Positions 1-7,685 of a DNA stretch of 16,489 nt are shown one piece after another (the stretch's first letter is position 1; the number at the start of each line of letters is the position of its first letter). The notes under the pieces were generated by a model. That model was not told the DNA's origin, ran no database searches, and was given only the letters and a program-made list of their open reading frames with translations. This DNA comes from an uncultured Ruminococcus sp. (GTDB lineage Bacteria; Bacillota; Clostridia; Oscillospirales; Acutalibacteraceae). The stretch lies in assembly GCA_902773035.1 (NCBI GenBank), contig CACYDB010000089.1:1-16489 (forward strand), read 5' to 3'. The position numbers were made by a program, and so were the translations under genes.

Positions 1-5
1 ATGAT

Positions 6-81
<76 letters not shown>

Positions 82-101
82 ATATCTCTGATGTTGCCAT
101 T

Positions 102-130
102 ATTATAACTCTGTTTGGTGATTTTGTCAA
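102..130 (-). promoter_or_regulatory. Consensus sigma-A promoter of tRNA-fMet
   Basis: On the minus strand there is a perfect TTGACA (130 to 125), a 17-base spacer and a perfect TATAAT (107 to 102). Transcription should start near 95, about 14 bases before the mature tRNA 5' end at 81. A fully consensus promoter fits a highly expressed stable RNA. Confidence 0.9.
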
Positions 131-189
131 GTGTTTTAACGTTTTTCTTTTTGTTTTTGAAAAAACTTCTAATTTTTTATAGATTAAAA

Positions 190-219
190 TTGATTTTTCA
201 CCAATGTTTATGCTATAAT
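190..219 (+). promoter_or_regulatory. Extended -10 promoter of metG
   Basis: A TATAAT at 214-219 is preceded by TG at 211-212 (the TGn extended -10), with TTGATT at 190-195 about 18 bases upstream. The predicted leader is only about 35 bases, which leaves no room for a T-box or S-box riboswitch in front of metG. Confidence 0.8.
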
Positions 220-259
220 TATCGGGTATATTACTATATTATTTTATGGAGTGATAACT

Positions 260-2218
260 ATGTGCAAAAGTTGTAAAGGAAAACCTTACTATATTACTAC
301 CGCTATAGCTTATACCTCGCGTAAGCCTCATATCGGCAACAGCTACGAAATAGTGCTTACCGACGCTATCGCGCGATATAAGCGTATGCTCGGCTACGAC
401 GTATTCTTCCAGACAGGTACCGACGAGCATGGCCAGAAAATCGAGATCTACGCTCAGTCGGAGGGCTGTACTCCGAAGGAATACGTCGATAAGGTCGCAG
501 GTGAGATCCGCGATATCTGCGACGTGCTCAATACTTCCTACGATTATTTCATCCGCACAACCGACGCTAAGCACGAGCGAATCGTTCAGAAGATTTTTAA
601 GAAGCTCTATGAGCAGGGCGATATTTACAAGGGAAGCTACGAGGGACTCTACTGCACTCCCTGCGAGAGCTTCTGGACAGAGAGTCAGCTCGTAGACGGA
701 AAGTGTCCCGATTGCGGCAGAGAGGTCAAGGCGGCTAAAGAGGAGGCGTATTTCCTCAGACTTTCAAAATACCAGAAGCAGCTCGAGGACTATATCGAGA
801 GCCGTCCCGATTTTATTTATCCCGAAAGCCGCAAGAAAGAGATGCTCAACAACTTCATCAAGCCCGGACTTCAGGATCTGTGCGTATCGCGTACAAGCTT
901 CAAGTGGGGAATCCCCGTTGATTTTGATGAGGGCCATGTTGTGTATGTCTGGATCGACGCGCTTTCCAACTATATTACCTCACTCGGTTACGATCCCGAC
1001 GGAAGCTCCGATATGTATAAGAAATACTGGCCTGCCGACGCTCATATCATCGGCAAGGACATCGTGCGCTTCCATACTATTTACTGGCCTATTATGCTCA
1101 TGGCGCTGGGCGAGCCTCTTCCGAAGCAGGTCTACGGTCATCCGTGGCTGCTGTTCGGCGAGGATAAGATGAGCAAGAGCCGCGGCAACGTAATCTACGC
1201 AGACGAGCTCGTTAAGCTTATCGGCGTTGACGCGGTAAGATATTATCTTCTTTCCGAGATGCCCTTTGCGAGCGACGGTTCAATAACCTACGAAACAATT
1301 ATCGAGCGCTTCAATTCCGACCTCGCCAATACTCTCGGAAACCTCGTTAACCGTACTATCGCGATGAACAATAAATACTTCGGCGGCGTTATTCAGGAGC
1401 CGTCCGTATCCGAGCCCGTTGATGACGAGCTCAGACAGTGCTGCTTCGATACCGTTAAAAAGGTTGACGAGTATATCAACGCTTTCCATATGAGCGACGC
1501 GGTCGAGGCGGTTATTAACCTTGCCAAGCGCTGCAATAAATATATCGACGAAACTGCTCCGTGGGTTCTCGCGAAGGACGAGGAAAAGCAGTCGAGACTC
1601 GGCACCGTGCTTTATAATCTTTTGGAGGCGATCCGTTTTGTCGCCGTACTCATTACTCCGTTTATGCCCGATACCGCCAAGGCGATTTTATCCCAGATGA
1701 ACTGTAGTGAAAATTCATACGAGAGTCTTGAGAGCTTCGGCGCTGTAAATGCGGGAGAAAAGGTCGGAGAGGCTACTCCGATTTTCGCGCGTATCGACCC
1801 GAAGGTGCTTTACGCCGAGATAGAGGAAATGCAGAAGAAGAGCGCCGAGGGCGAGAAAAGTATCGAGGAGGTCGAGGAGCTCGAGCCGATCGGCGAGGAG
1901 ATTTCCATCGACGACTTCGCGAAGTCGGACATCAGAGTGGGCAAGGTTCTTGCCTGTGAAAAGGTCAAGAAGTCAAAGAAGCTTTTGAAGTTTACGCTCG
2001 ACGACGGCTTCGGCGAGAGAACGATCGTCAGCGGTATCGCTCAGTATTATCAGCCCGAGGAATTAGTGGGCAAAAAGGTTCTCTTTGTAGCGAACCTCAA
2101 GCCCGTAAAGCTGTGCGGAGTTGAGAGTCAGGGAATGATTCTCTCCGCCGAGAAGGGCGAGAGCTTAACCCTGATCACCGTTGACGACAAGATTGACAAC
2201 GGCAGCAAAATTGTTTAA
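260..2218 (+). CDS. metG: Methionyl-tRNA synthetase (MetRS) with C-terminal tRNA-binding domain
   Basis: This cytoplasmic class I synthetase ligates methionine to elongator and initiator tRNA-Met using ATP. The HIGH-type signature is PHIGN at residues 23-27 and the KMSKS loop is at 303-307. A single zinc knuckle is formed by C132/C135 and C149/C152. An anticodon-binding helical region follows, then a charged Glu/Lys linker, and residues about 545-652 form the Trbp111-like OB-fold domain with the typical DIRVGKV and GVESQGM motifs. The length of 652 residues is normal for the dimeric bacterial form with this extra domain. I chose ATG at 260 because GGAG at 248-251 sits 8 bases upstream; an in-frame GTG at 251 overlaps that ribosome binding site. 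The initiator tRNA gene lies divergently upstream and tatD follows, as in the B. subtilis metS-yabD arrangement. Confidence 0.97.
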   Translation: MCKSCKGKPYYITTAIAYTSRKPHIGNSYEIVLTDAIARYKRMLGYDVFFQTGTDEHGQKIEIYAQSEGCTPKEYVDKVAGEIRDICDVLNTSYDYFIRTTDAKHERIVQKIFKKLYEQGDIYKGSYEGLYCTPCESFWTESQLVDGKCPDCGREVKAAKEEAYFLRLSKYQKQLEDYIESRPDFIYPESRKKEMLNNFIKPGLQDLCVSRTSFKWGIPVDFDEGHVVYVWIDALSNYITSLGYDPDGSSDMYKKYWPADAHIIGKDIVRFHTIYWPIMLMALGEPLPKQVYGHPWLLFGEDKMSKSRGNVIYADELVKLIGVDAVRYYLLSEMPFASDGSITYETIIERFNSDLANTLGNLVNRTIAMNNKYFGGVIQEPSVSEPVDDELRQCCFDTVKKVDEYINAFHMSDAVEAVINLAKRCNKYIDETAPWVLAKDEEKQSRLGTVLYNLLEAIRFVAVLITPFMPDTAKAILSQMNCSENSYESLESFGAVNAGEKVGEATPIFARIDPKVLYAEIEEMQKKSAEGEKSIEEVEELEPIGEEISIDDFAKSDIRVGKVLACEKVKKSKKLLKFTLDDGFGERTIVSGIAQYYQPEELVGKKVLFVANLKPVKLCGVESQGMILSAEKGESLTLITVDDKIDNGSKIV

Positions 2219-2259
2219 TAATGTGTGATTAATACGTTTGGTTTTATAAAATCAAAGGA

Positions 2260-2460
2260 GCAGAACTTCTTTTCCCGCAGCAGACCTTCCGAGGAACTGA
2301 CGGCGCAGGGGAGAAGAATCATCCGACAGAGGTACACTGAGTTTGACAGAGATAGTTAAAACGCAGAACCTATTTTCCCGCAGCAAACTTGACAGGAACT
2401 GACGGCGCGGGGGAGAAGAAACATTAGACAGAGGCACACTGAGACTGACGAGGAAATATA
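2260..2460. repeat. Two tandem ~103-base repeats with hairpin-forming core
   Basis: Copy 1 spans about 2260-2341 and copy 2 about 2363-2443, with weaker similarity continuing into the A-rich spacers after each. Both contain GCAGAAC, a TTTTCCCGCAGCA block, GGAACTGACGGCGC, a purine run GGGGAGAAGAA, and a GACAGAGG..ACACTGAG tail. The pyrimidine block can pair with the purine run: in copy 1 positions 2267-2276 pair with 2309-2318 (10 bp, one G-U), and in copy 2 positions 2373-2379 pair with 2411-2417. Together with its A-rich ends the array fills the gap between metG and tatD. No transposase or long open frame accompanies it. It looks like a small dispersed palindromic element or a structured RNA unit, but I cannot see other genomic copies from here. 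Confidence 0.8.
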
Positions 2461-2487
2461 AAAAATTGACGAAGAAATATAAAATAT
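2446..2487 (+). repeat. 21-base direct repeat spanning the tatD start
   Basis: Two imperfect copies with a period of 21 bases (7 codons) run from 2446 and from 2467, each reading TGACGA(G/A)GAAATATAAAA. The second copy contains the first codons of tatD, so the gene's N-terminus and its upstream sequence are duplicates of each other. The first copy is also the distal end of the larger tandem repeat just upstream. Confidence 0.75.
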
Positions 2488-3236
2488 GCGACGCGCATTG
2501 TCATTATGACGACGCGTGGTTTGACGAGGACAGAGAGGAGCTGCTCTCATCTCTTCCCGAGAATAACGTGGAGCTTGCGGTGAGCAACGCCGTAGATATC
2601 AAGTCCGCGCTGATAAACCGGAGCTATGCGGAAAGATTTCCGCACATCTACTTTACCGCGGGCTTCCATCCCGAAAATCTTGAAGATATGCCCGAGAATT
2701 ATCTTGAACAGGTCGCGGAGCTTTTAAAGCATCCAAAATGCGTCGCGCTCGGAGAAATCGGGCTCGACTACCACTGGGATATTCCGCGCGACCTGCAGAA
2801 AAAGGTCTTTGAGGAACAGCTCATACTCAGCAAGGAGCTCGACGTCCCCGTCGTAATTCACGACAGAGAAGCTCACGGCGACACTATGGACTTAGTCCGC
2901 AAGTACAAGCCCAGGGGCTTAATGCACTGCTTCAGCGGCAGCGTTGAGCTTATGCGCGAGGTAATGCGACTCGGAATGAGCATAAGCCTCGGCGGAGTTG
3001 TGACCTTTAAGAACGCCCGTCACAGCGTAGACTGCGCGCGAGAGGTGCCGCTCGACAGGCTTTTGCTTGAAACAGACGCGCCGTATCTCAGCCCCGTGCC
3101 ATACAGGGGCAAGCGCAACGACAGCAGGAATATCATCTTTGTGGCTGAGAAAATCGCGGAGATCCGCGGTATTACCACCGACGAGGTTCTCAAAGCGACA
3201 GGCGAAAACTGCAAAAGGCTCTACGATATTAAATGA
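2466..3236 (+). CDS. tatD: TatD family metal-dependent DNase / hydrolase
   Basis: This 256-residue TIM-barrel protein has the full TatD metal set: HCH at 11-13, E97 in GEIGLDYH, H132 in VIHDREAH, H154 in MHCFSGS and D204 in ETDAPYLSP. Family members are Mg-dependent 3'-5' exonucleases linked to DNA repair and turnover; which substrate this one uses is not visible. The start is uncertain. The first reasonable codon is TTG at 2466, giving five residues before the conserved core, with only a modest GAGG at 2450-2453 twelve bases upstream; no in-frame ATG or GTG exists between the stop at 2400 and the HCH motif. The start sits at the edge of the upstream repeats. The gene follows metG, a conserved Firmicutes neighbour pair, and precedes the esterase by 8 bases. 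Confidence 0.93.
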   Translation: MTKKYKICDAHCHYDDAWFDEDREELLSSLPENNVELAVSNAVDIKSALINRSYAERFPHIYFTAGFHPENLEDMPENYLEQVAELLKHPKCVALGEIGLDYHWDIPRDLQKKVFEEQLILSKELDVPVVIHDREAHGDTMDLVRKYKPRGLMHCFSGSVELMREVMRLGMSISLGGVVTFKNARHSVDCAREVPLDRLLLETDAPYLSPVPYRGKRNDSRNIIFVAEKIAEIRGITTDEVLKATGENCKRLYDIK

Positions 3237-3244
3237 GGTAAGCT

Positions 3245-4384
3245 ATGAAACGATTAATTGCTTTAGGTCTGATAGCCGCCGTAATGTGCGCGGCGTTAAG
3301 CTCCTGCGGCGCCGCGGATAAAAACGGAAAAACAATCACCGTCAGAGATGAAATGCTCGCCGACGAAATCAAGGTTACGCTGAAAAACTCAGAAAACAGC
3401 AACTCTGAGACCGTAACGCCTGAGTCAAAGGACGAGGAGGGCGACGAGTACAAGGATTATTCGCTCAACGTCGATACCGAGAAATATGACAGAATGATAA
3501 TCACAAGCGACGGCAGCGACAGTATCGAGCTTGTCGTTAACGAATTTGTCAACGGCTTTGATATTTCAAGCTACGGCGTTAAACCGCTCGGACTCTCAAG
3601 ACCCGACTACGAGATAAAATCCTTCAAGTATTCCAAGACCGAAAAGGATATTTACATCTGGACTCCCGACGATTACGACAAAAGCTCCAAGAAAAAGTAT
3701 TCCGTCATCTATATGACCGACGGTCAGAATCTCTTTGAGGAGAGGGCGACTCAGTACGGCTCGTGGGGAGTTGCCGAGAGCGTTCAGAATATGATGCTCA
3801 ACACCGAGAACAGAACGATCGTCGTCGGCATTGACGACAGCACCTCCAACCGTGACAGCGAGCTTACTCCAAACATCGGCGATATAGCCAACGTCTCCGA
3901 TAAGAGCAATTTCGATAACGGCACGGGAAAATACTTCTCCGACTTTGTTGTGAACACCGTCAAGCCCTATATCGAGAAAAACTACAACGTCTACACGGAC
4001 GCCGCTCACAACGCCGTCTGCGGAAGCTCCTCGGGAGGAATCGAGTGCTTCTACATAGGTATGGAGCACCCCGACAAATTCGGCGCGATCGGAGCGCTTT
4101 CACCCGCGTTCGGACTATACAACGACAGCACGTGGGTAAGCTATCTTGAAAAGAAGGACTTTTCAAAGAATCAGCCGAAGATTTATATCTACAACGGCGG
4201 CGCAGACGAGCTCGAAAAATTCCTGCTCACAGGCGCGAAGTCTATGCCCGACAATCTCAAAAAAATCGGCTATCCCGAGGATAAAGTTACCCTCAAAATC
4301 TACGACAAGGGTATGCACAACGAGGCTTACTGGCGCGCGGTTTTCCCCGAGTTCTTAAAAATAATGTTTACAAATAAAAAGTAA
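3245..4384 (+). CDS. Lipoprotein alpha/beta-hydrolase of the putative esterase (PF00756-like) family
   Basis: The N-terminus is a lipoprotein signal: two basic residues, a hydrophobic stretch and a lipobox LSSC with the lipidated Cys at 21, so the enzyme should be anchored outside the cytoplasmic membrane. An acidic, low-complexity segment follows to about residue 75. The catalytic region resembles esterase-D and siderophore-esterase folds: VIYMTDGQN, a nucleophile elbow G260-S-S262-S-G264 with S262 as the likely nucleophile, and H358 in GMHNEAYW as the likely catalytic His; the acid may lie in the GGADE segment. The natural substrate cannot be told. The start follows tatD by 8 bases with GAGG at 3235-3238, so it is probably cotranscribed. 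In B. subtilis this position is held by other genes, so the esterase appears lineage-specific here. Confidence 0.85.
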   Translation: MKRLIALGLIAAVMCAALSSCGAADKNGKTITVRDEMLADEIKVTLKNSENSNSETVTPESKDEEGDEYKDYSLNVDTEKYDRMIITSDGSDSIELVVNEFVNGFDISSYGVKPLGLSRPDYEIKSFKYSKTEKDIYIWTPDDYDKSSKKKYSVIYMTDGQNLFEERATQYGSWGVAESVQNMMLNTENRTIVVGIDDSTSNRDSELTPNIGDIANVSDKSNFDNGTGKYFSDFVVNTVKPYIEKNYNVYTDAAHNAVCGSSSGGIECFYIGMEHPDKFGAIGALSPAFGLYNDSTWVSYLEKKDFSKNQPKIYIYNGGADELEKFLLTGAKSMPDNLKKIGYPEDKVTLKIYDKGMHNEAYWRAVFPEFLKIMFTNKK

Positions 4385-4395
4385 TGTAGTATAAT
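4367..4395 (+). promoter_or_regulatory. Promoter of the YbjQ-like gene
   Basis: TTTACA at 4367-4372, a 17-base spacer and a perfect TATAAT at 4390-4395. The -35 lies inside the last codons of the upstream esterase. The predicted start, near 4402, is just before a 14-bp palindrome. Confidence 0.85.
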
Positions 4396-4407
4396 TAAAA
4401 ATACTTT

Positions 4408-4421
4408 CGTATATATATACG
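4408..4421. promoter_or_regulatory. Palindrome at the transcription start (possible operator)
   Basis: CGTATATATATACG is a perfect 14-base palindrome, extendable by one T-A pair on each side (4407-4422). It lies about 5-20 bases after the predicted start of transcription and before the ribosome binding site. It could be a repressor site or simply a small AT hairpin in the leader; no regulator is encoded nearby. Confidence 0.4.
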
Positions 4422-4447
4422 AGAAATAAATTCAGGAGGATTTTAAT

Positions 4448-4759
4448 ATGATTATTGTTAACACACCCACGATCCCCGGTCAGAATATTCAGACTCTCGG
4501 AATCGTAACAGGTAACTATGTTAATTCAAAGAACGCGTTCAAGGACATCGGCGCGGGCTTCAAGAGCATGGTAGGCGGCGAGCTCGTTTCCTACACAAAG
4601 ATGCTCAACGAGGCGCGTGAGAACGCTGTAGCCAGAATGACTCAGCAGGCTCAGCAGATGGGCGCCGACGCTATTGTAAACGTTAAGTTCTCAAGCGCTT
4701 CCATTATGGAAGGCGCGGCTGAGATTCTTGCCAGCGGCACAGCTGTAAAGTTCGTTTAA
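4448..4759 (+). CDS. YbjQ / UPF0145 family protein
   Basis: This 103-residue protein matches the UPF0145 (YbjQ, PF01906) family across its whole length: an N-terminal beta strand beginning VNTPTIPG, a central ..GGELVSYTKMLNEARENA helix, and the hallmark QMGADAIVNVKFSSA segment, ending in a strand with TAVKFV. The family forms pentameric beta-barrel-like rings; it has been called a heavy-metal-binding domain, but its biochemical role is unsettled. It has no signal peptide or membrane segment. An ideal AGGAGG at 4434-4439 lies 8 bases before the ATG. With its own promoter and terminator it is a single-gene transcript. Confidence 0.92.
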   Translation: MIIVNTPTIPGQNIQTLGIVTGNYVNSKNAFKDIGAGFKSMVGGELVSYTKMLNEARENAVARMTQQAQQMGADAIVNVKFSSASIMEGAAEILASGTAVKFV

Positions 4760-4774
4760 TAGGCAGTCAGAATC

Positions 4775-4814
4775 ATAAGGCGGAAGGCTTAATTGCTTTC
4801 CGTCTTATTTTTTT
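4775..4814 (+). terminator. Rho-independent terminator after the YbjQ-like gene
   Basis: The stem pairs 4775-4788 with 4795-4808 (14 bp, two G-U pairs) around a 6-base loop and is followed by a run of T to 4814. It separates this gene from fbp. Confidence 0.88.
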
Positions 4815-4834
4815 AAAATATTTGTCCGAAACGG

Positions 4835-4863
4835 TTTACTTAACGCATAGGCTCTGTTACAAT
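4835..4863 (+). promoter_or_regulatory. Extended -10 promoter of fbp
   Basis: TTTACT at 4835-4840, a 17-base spacer, and TACAAT at 4858-4863 preceded by TGT (extended -10). The predicted leader is about 15 bases. I see no obvious catabolite-control (cre) site in it. Confidence 0.8.
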
Positions 4864-4883
4864 AAGCTAAAGGGAGTGATAAT

Positions 4884-6770
4884 ATGACAGACGAGAGATT
4901 AAGGTATCTTACGCTTTTATCCGAAAAGTATCCGACGGTGCGGTCGCTCTCACGCGAGATCATAAACCTCACCGCCATCCTCAATCTGCCCAAGGGCACC
5001 GAGCATTTTATGAGCGACCTTCACGGCGAGTATGAGGCGTTCTGTCATATACTCAACAACTGCTCAGGAGTCATCAGGGAAAAGGTCGATATGCTCTACG
5101 GCGAGTCGCTTTCCGATGAGGCGAGAAAGGAAATCTGCACCCTCATTTACTATCCCGAGGAGAAGCTTACGATGTTTCGCCACGCTGGAGTCGCGACTCA
5201 CGGCTGGTACCGCGTGATAATTAATCATATGATAGAGATCGCCCGCCTGCTGTCCTCAAAGTACACGCGTTCCAAGGTGCGCAAGGCTATGCCCGAGGAC
5301 TACGCCTACATCCTCGACGAGCTGCTTCACGCTCAGAAGGACGAGGACGATAACCAGCTCCATTACCACGATATTATCCTCGATACAATCGTCGATTTGG
5401 AGGCGGAGGATTTCCTGATTTCGCTTACCAAGCTTATCAAAAGGCTCGCGGTCGACCACCTTCACATCGTCGGCGACATCTTTGACAGGGGAGACGCGGC
5501 TGATAAGATCGTAGATTTGCTGATGACCTATCATTCTCTCGACATCGAGTGGGGCAATCACGATATTCTCTGGATGGGAGCGGCGTGCGGAAGTGATGCG
5601 TGCGTCGCTAACGTCGTACGCAACAGCATTAAATACAATACCGTCACGACGCTTGAAAGCGGTTACGGAATCAGCCTGAGAAGTCTCGCGCTTTTCGCTG
5701 AGCAAACATACGGCGGAGCTCCGATGGAAGCGGCGCTGAAGGCTATATCCGTTATCCAGTTCAAGCTCGAGGGTCAGGTTATCTTGCGTAATCCCGACTT
5801 TAATATGAACGACAGGCTCTTGCTCGGCAATATGGATTTGCAAAACGGCACCGTCGTTTCCGAGGGCAAAACGTATAAGCTCAACGATACGAGCTTCCCG
5901 ACTCTCGATACGGAAAATCCCTATGAGCTGACCGAGGGCGAGTCAGCCGTTATCGACGGGCTCAAACGCTCCTTTATCAACAGCGTAAGGCTCAAAAAGC
6001 ATATAACCTTCCTGTACGACAAGGGCGGTATGTATAAAAAGTTCAATTCAAATCTGCTCTACCACGGCTGCGTTCCGCTTAAAGAGGACGGCAGTCTTGA
6101 TGAAATCGAGCTCTTCGGCGAAAAGCTCAGCGGCAGGGCGTACTTTGACCTTGCGGATAAAAAGGCTCGCTACGCCTTCTTCGGCAGACACAGAACGGTA
6201 CAGGATATCGACTTTATGTGGTATCTGTGGTGCGGCAGAAAATCGGCGCTCTGCGGACGTAATATCAAGACCTTTGAGCGCGCGTTTATCGACGATAAAG
6301 CCGCGTGGTATGAGGAAAAGAATCCCTACTATAAATATTATGAAAATGAAGAAACCTGCCTGATGATACTCTCAGAGTTCGGACTCGGGGGAGAGGCTTC
6401 ACATATCGTCAACGGTCATACGCCCGTAATTACCGTAAGGGGAGAGCTCCCGATACGCGCGGGCGGCAGACTGCTTGTGATCGACGGCGGCTTCTGTCGC
6501 GATTATCACGAAAAAACGGGAATCGCGGGCTACACGCTGATATTCAATTCCCACGGACTCAGGCTCAAGGCTCATCAGCCCTTTGAGAGCGTTGACGAGG
6601 CGCTGAACAGGAACAGGGATATACACTCAAAATCAGAGATAGTTGAAACTGAGGCGCGCAGAATGATGGTTGAGGATACCGACGCGGGCGGAAGGATAGA
6701 GCGCGAAATCGAGGATTTAAGAGAGCTCCTTGAGCTCTACCGCGCGGGAATTATTCCGATTGAAAATTAA
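4884..6770 (+). CDS. fbp: Fructose-1,6-bisphosphatase, class III (Firmicutes type)
   Basis: This enzyme hydrolyses fructose 1,6-bisphosphate to fructose 6-phosphate, the committed step of gluconeogenesis, in the cytoplasm. It is unrelated to E. coli Fbp and belongs to the metallophosphoesterase superfamily. The signatures are D45-L-H47 in MSDLHGEY, G197-D-I-F-D-R-G-D204, G224-N-H-D227 and N510-G-H-T-P514, which supply the dinuclear metal ligands. At 628 residues it matches the usual 640 or so of the class. The start is supported by GGGAG at 4872-4876, seven bases before the ATG. It is monocistronic, with its own promoter and a strong terminator shared with the converging alarmone synthetase. 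No frameshift or missing motif is seen. Confidence 0.97.
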   Translation: MTDERLRYLTLLSEKYPTVRSLSREIINLTAILNLPKGTEHFMSDLHGEYEAFCHILNNCSGVIREKVDMLYGESLSDEARKEICTLIYYPEEKLTMFRHAGVATHGWYRVIINHMIEIARLLSSKYTRSKVRKAMPEDYAYILDELLHAQKDEDDNQLHYHDIILDTIVDLEAEDFLISLTKLIKRLAVDHLHIVGDIFDRGDAADKIVDLLMTYHSLDIEWGNHDILWMGAACGSDACVANVVRNSIKYNTVTTLESGYGISLRSLALFAEQTYGGAPMEAALKAISVIQFKLEGQVILRNPDFNMNDRLLLGNMDLQNGTVVSEGKTYKLNDTSFPTLDTENPYELTEGESAVIDGLKRSFINSVRLKKHITFLYDKGGMYKKFNSNLLYHGCVPLKEDGSLDEIELFGEKLSGRAYFDLADKKARYAFFGRHRTVQDIDFMWYLWCGRKSALCGRNIKTFERAFIDDKAAWYEEKNPYYKYYENEETCLMILSEFGLGGEASHIVNGHTPVITVRGELPIRAGGRLLVIDGGFCRDYHEKTGIAGYTLIFNSHGLRLKAHQPFESVDEALNRNRDIHSKSEIVETEARRMMVEDTDAGGRIEREIEDLRELLELYRAGIIPIEN

Positions 6771-6782
6771 TTATATATAAAT

Positions 6783-6819
6783 AACGGTCGGGAAGACAGC
6801 GTCTTCCCGACCGTTTATT
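6783..6819. terminator. Bidirectional terminator between fbp and the alarmone synthetase
   Basis: A perfect 15-bp stem (6783-6797 with 6801-6815) with a 3-base loop is flanked by TTTATT on the plus side and ATTTATATAT on the minus side, so it can stop both converging transcripts. Its right arm reaches the first base of the alarmone synthetase stop codon (6815-6817). Confidence 0.9.
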
Positions 6820-7594
6820 CTCCTAAACTCTTGTCGTAGCGTTTGAGCTTTTCAAAGATGATTTCCTCCTCAGTCTGCTCACCCGCGGTATTGTCTATTT
6901 CCGCGCGAATACTTTGCATCATATTATCCGTGTACGCGATAACCTCGGAGCATTTCTTGAGCCTTTCGGCAATTTCCTCGGTGTTTGTGATATGCTTTTT
7001 GTACTTTATCTCGTGCTCAAGGCTTGCCCAGAAGTCCATCGCGATAGTGCGGATCTGAACCTCGGCGCGTACCTTTTTCGTATGCTCCGCGAAGAATATG
7101 GGGATACTCACGATCAGGTGAAGGCTGCGGTAGCCGTTAGGCTTTGGATTCTCGATATAGTCCTTTCTCGCGATAAGCTCGATGTCGTCCTGATTTGTCA
7201 GAGCGTCTGCAATGCGGTAGATGTCGTCAACGTAGGAGCAGATGACTCTCAGTCCCGCGATGTCGTTGAGATTATTCTCGATATTTTCGCGCGTATAGTC
7301 AAGCCCCTTGCGAGCCATTTTCTCCATTATACTCGTCTGACTTTTCAGGCGTGTGTGGATACTGCTTATAGGGTTACGCTGATTGATTACCTCAAACTCC
7401 TTGTCGAGAATTTCAAGCTTCGTGCGTATTTCCTTGATCGCGCAGCTGTAGCCGAGCATAAGCTCCTTGAAGTCGAGCATTGTGTCAAGCAGCTTGCCCG
7501 CGTTTTTGAGCAGAGCGTCGTGGTTGAGTATCTCCTGAGGAAGCTCGCTTAGGTTGTCTATATTGGTAAGCTGATTGTCTGTAGTGTTATTCAT
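6815..7594 (-). CDS. Small alarmone synthetase (RelA/SpoT synthetase domain, RelP/RelQ-like)
   Basis: This cytoplasmic enzyme transfers pyrophosphate from ATP to GDP or GTP to make (p)ppGpp, the stringent-response signal. Synthetase motifs run in order: DIAGLR at 111-116, KPNGYRSLH at 151-159 (substrate-binding loop), EVQIRT at 178-183 and WASLEHEIKYK at 189-199. There is no HD hydrolase domain and no TGS/ACT regulatory region, so it is a stand-alone synthetase; hydrolysis must come from a Rel protein elsewhere. At 259 residues it is longer than RelQ or RelP (about 210), with an extra Asn-rich N-terminus. I chose ATG at 7594 because AAGGAG (7608 to 7603) is 8 bases away; an in-frame TTG at 7600 would leave only 2 bases. 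Whether it is RelP- or RelQ-type is not decided. Confidence 0.93.
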   Translation of the reverse strand: MNNTTDNQLTNIDNLSELPQEILNHDALLKNAGKLLDTMLDFKELMLGYSCAIKEIRTKLEILDKEFEVINQRNPISSIHTRLKSQTSIMEKMARKGLDYTRENIENNLNDIAGLRVICSYVDDIYRIADALTNQDDIELIARKDYIENPKPNGYRSLHLIVSIPIFFAEHTKKVRAEVQIRTIAMDFWASLEHEIKYKKHITNTEEIAERLKKCSEVIAYTDNMMQSIRAEIDNTAGEQTEEEIIFEKLKRYDKSLGE

Positions 7595-7685
7595 ATTCAA
7601 AACTCCTTGTCAGTTTGTGTTATTTTACCTTACCAATGTTAAGGCTGTGTGAAAACCGTATGAATTTTTACGTACAAATTTCCCG

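Noticed and set aside
220..259. T-box or S-box riboswitch upstream of metG
   Set aside because: The promoter lies too close to the start: a leader of about 35 bases cannot hold either structure, and no terminator hairpin is present.
2252..2437. A 61-codon minus-strand frame running through the tandem repeats, with internally repeated peptide segments
   Set aside because: The peptide repetition simply reflects the DNA repeat. No ribosome binding site is seen and the two copies drift without clear codon preservation.
6914..7552. A 212-codon open frame on the plus strand opposite the alarmone synthetase
   Set aside because: It is fully antisense to conserved synthetase motifs, lacks a ribosome binding site, and its composition is typical of a reverse-frame shadow.
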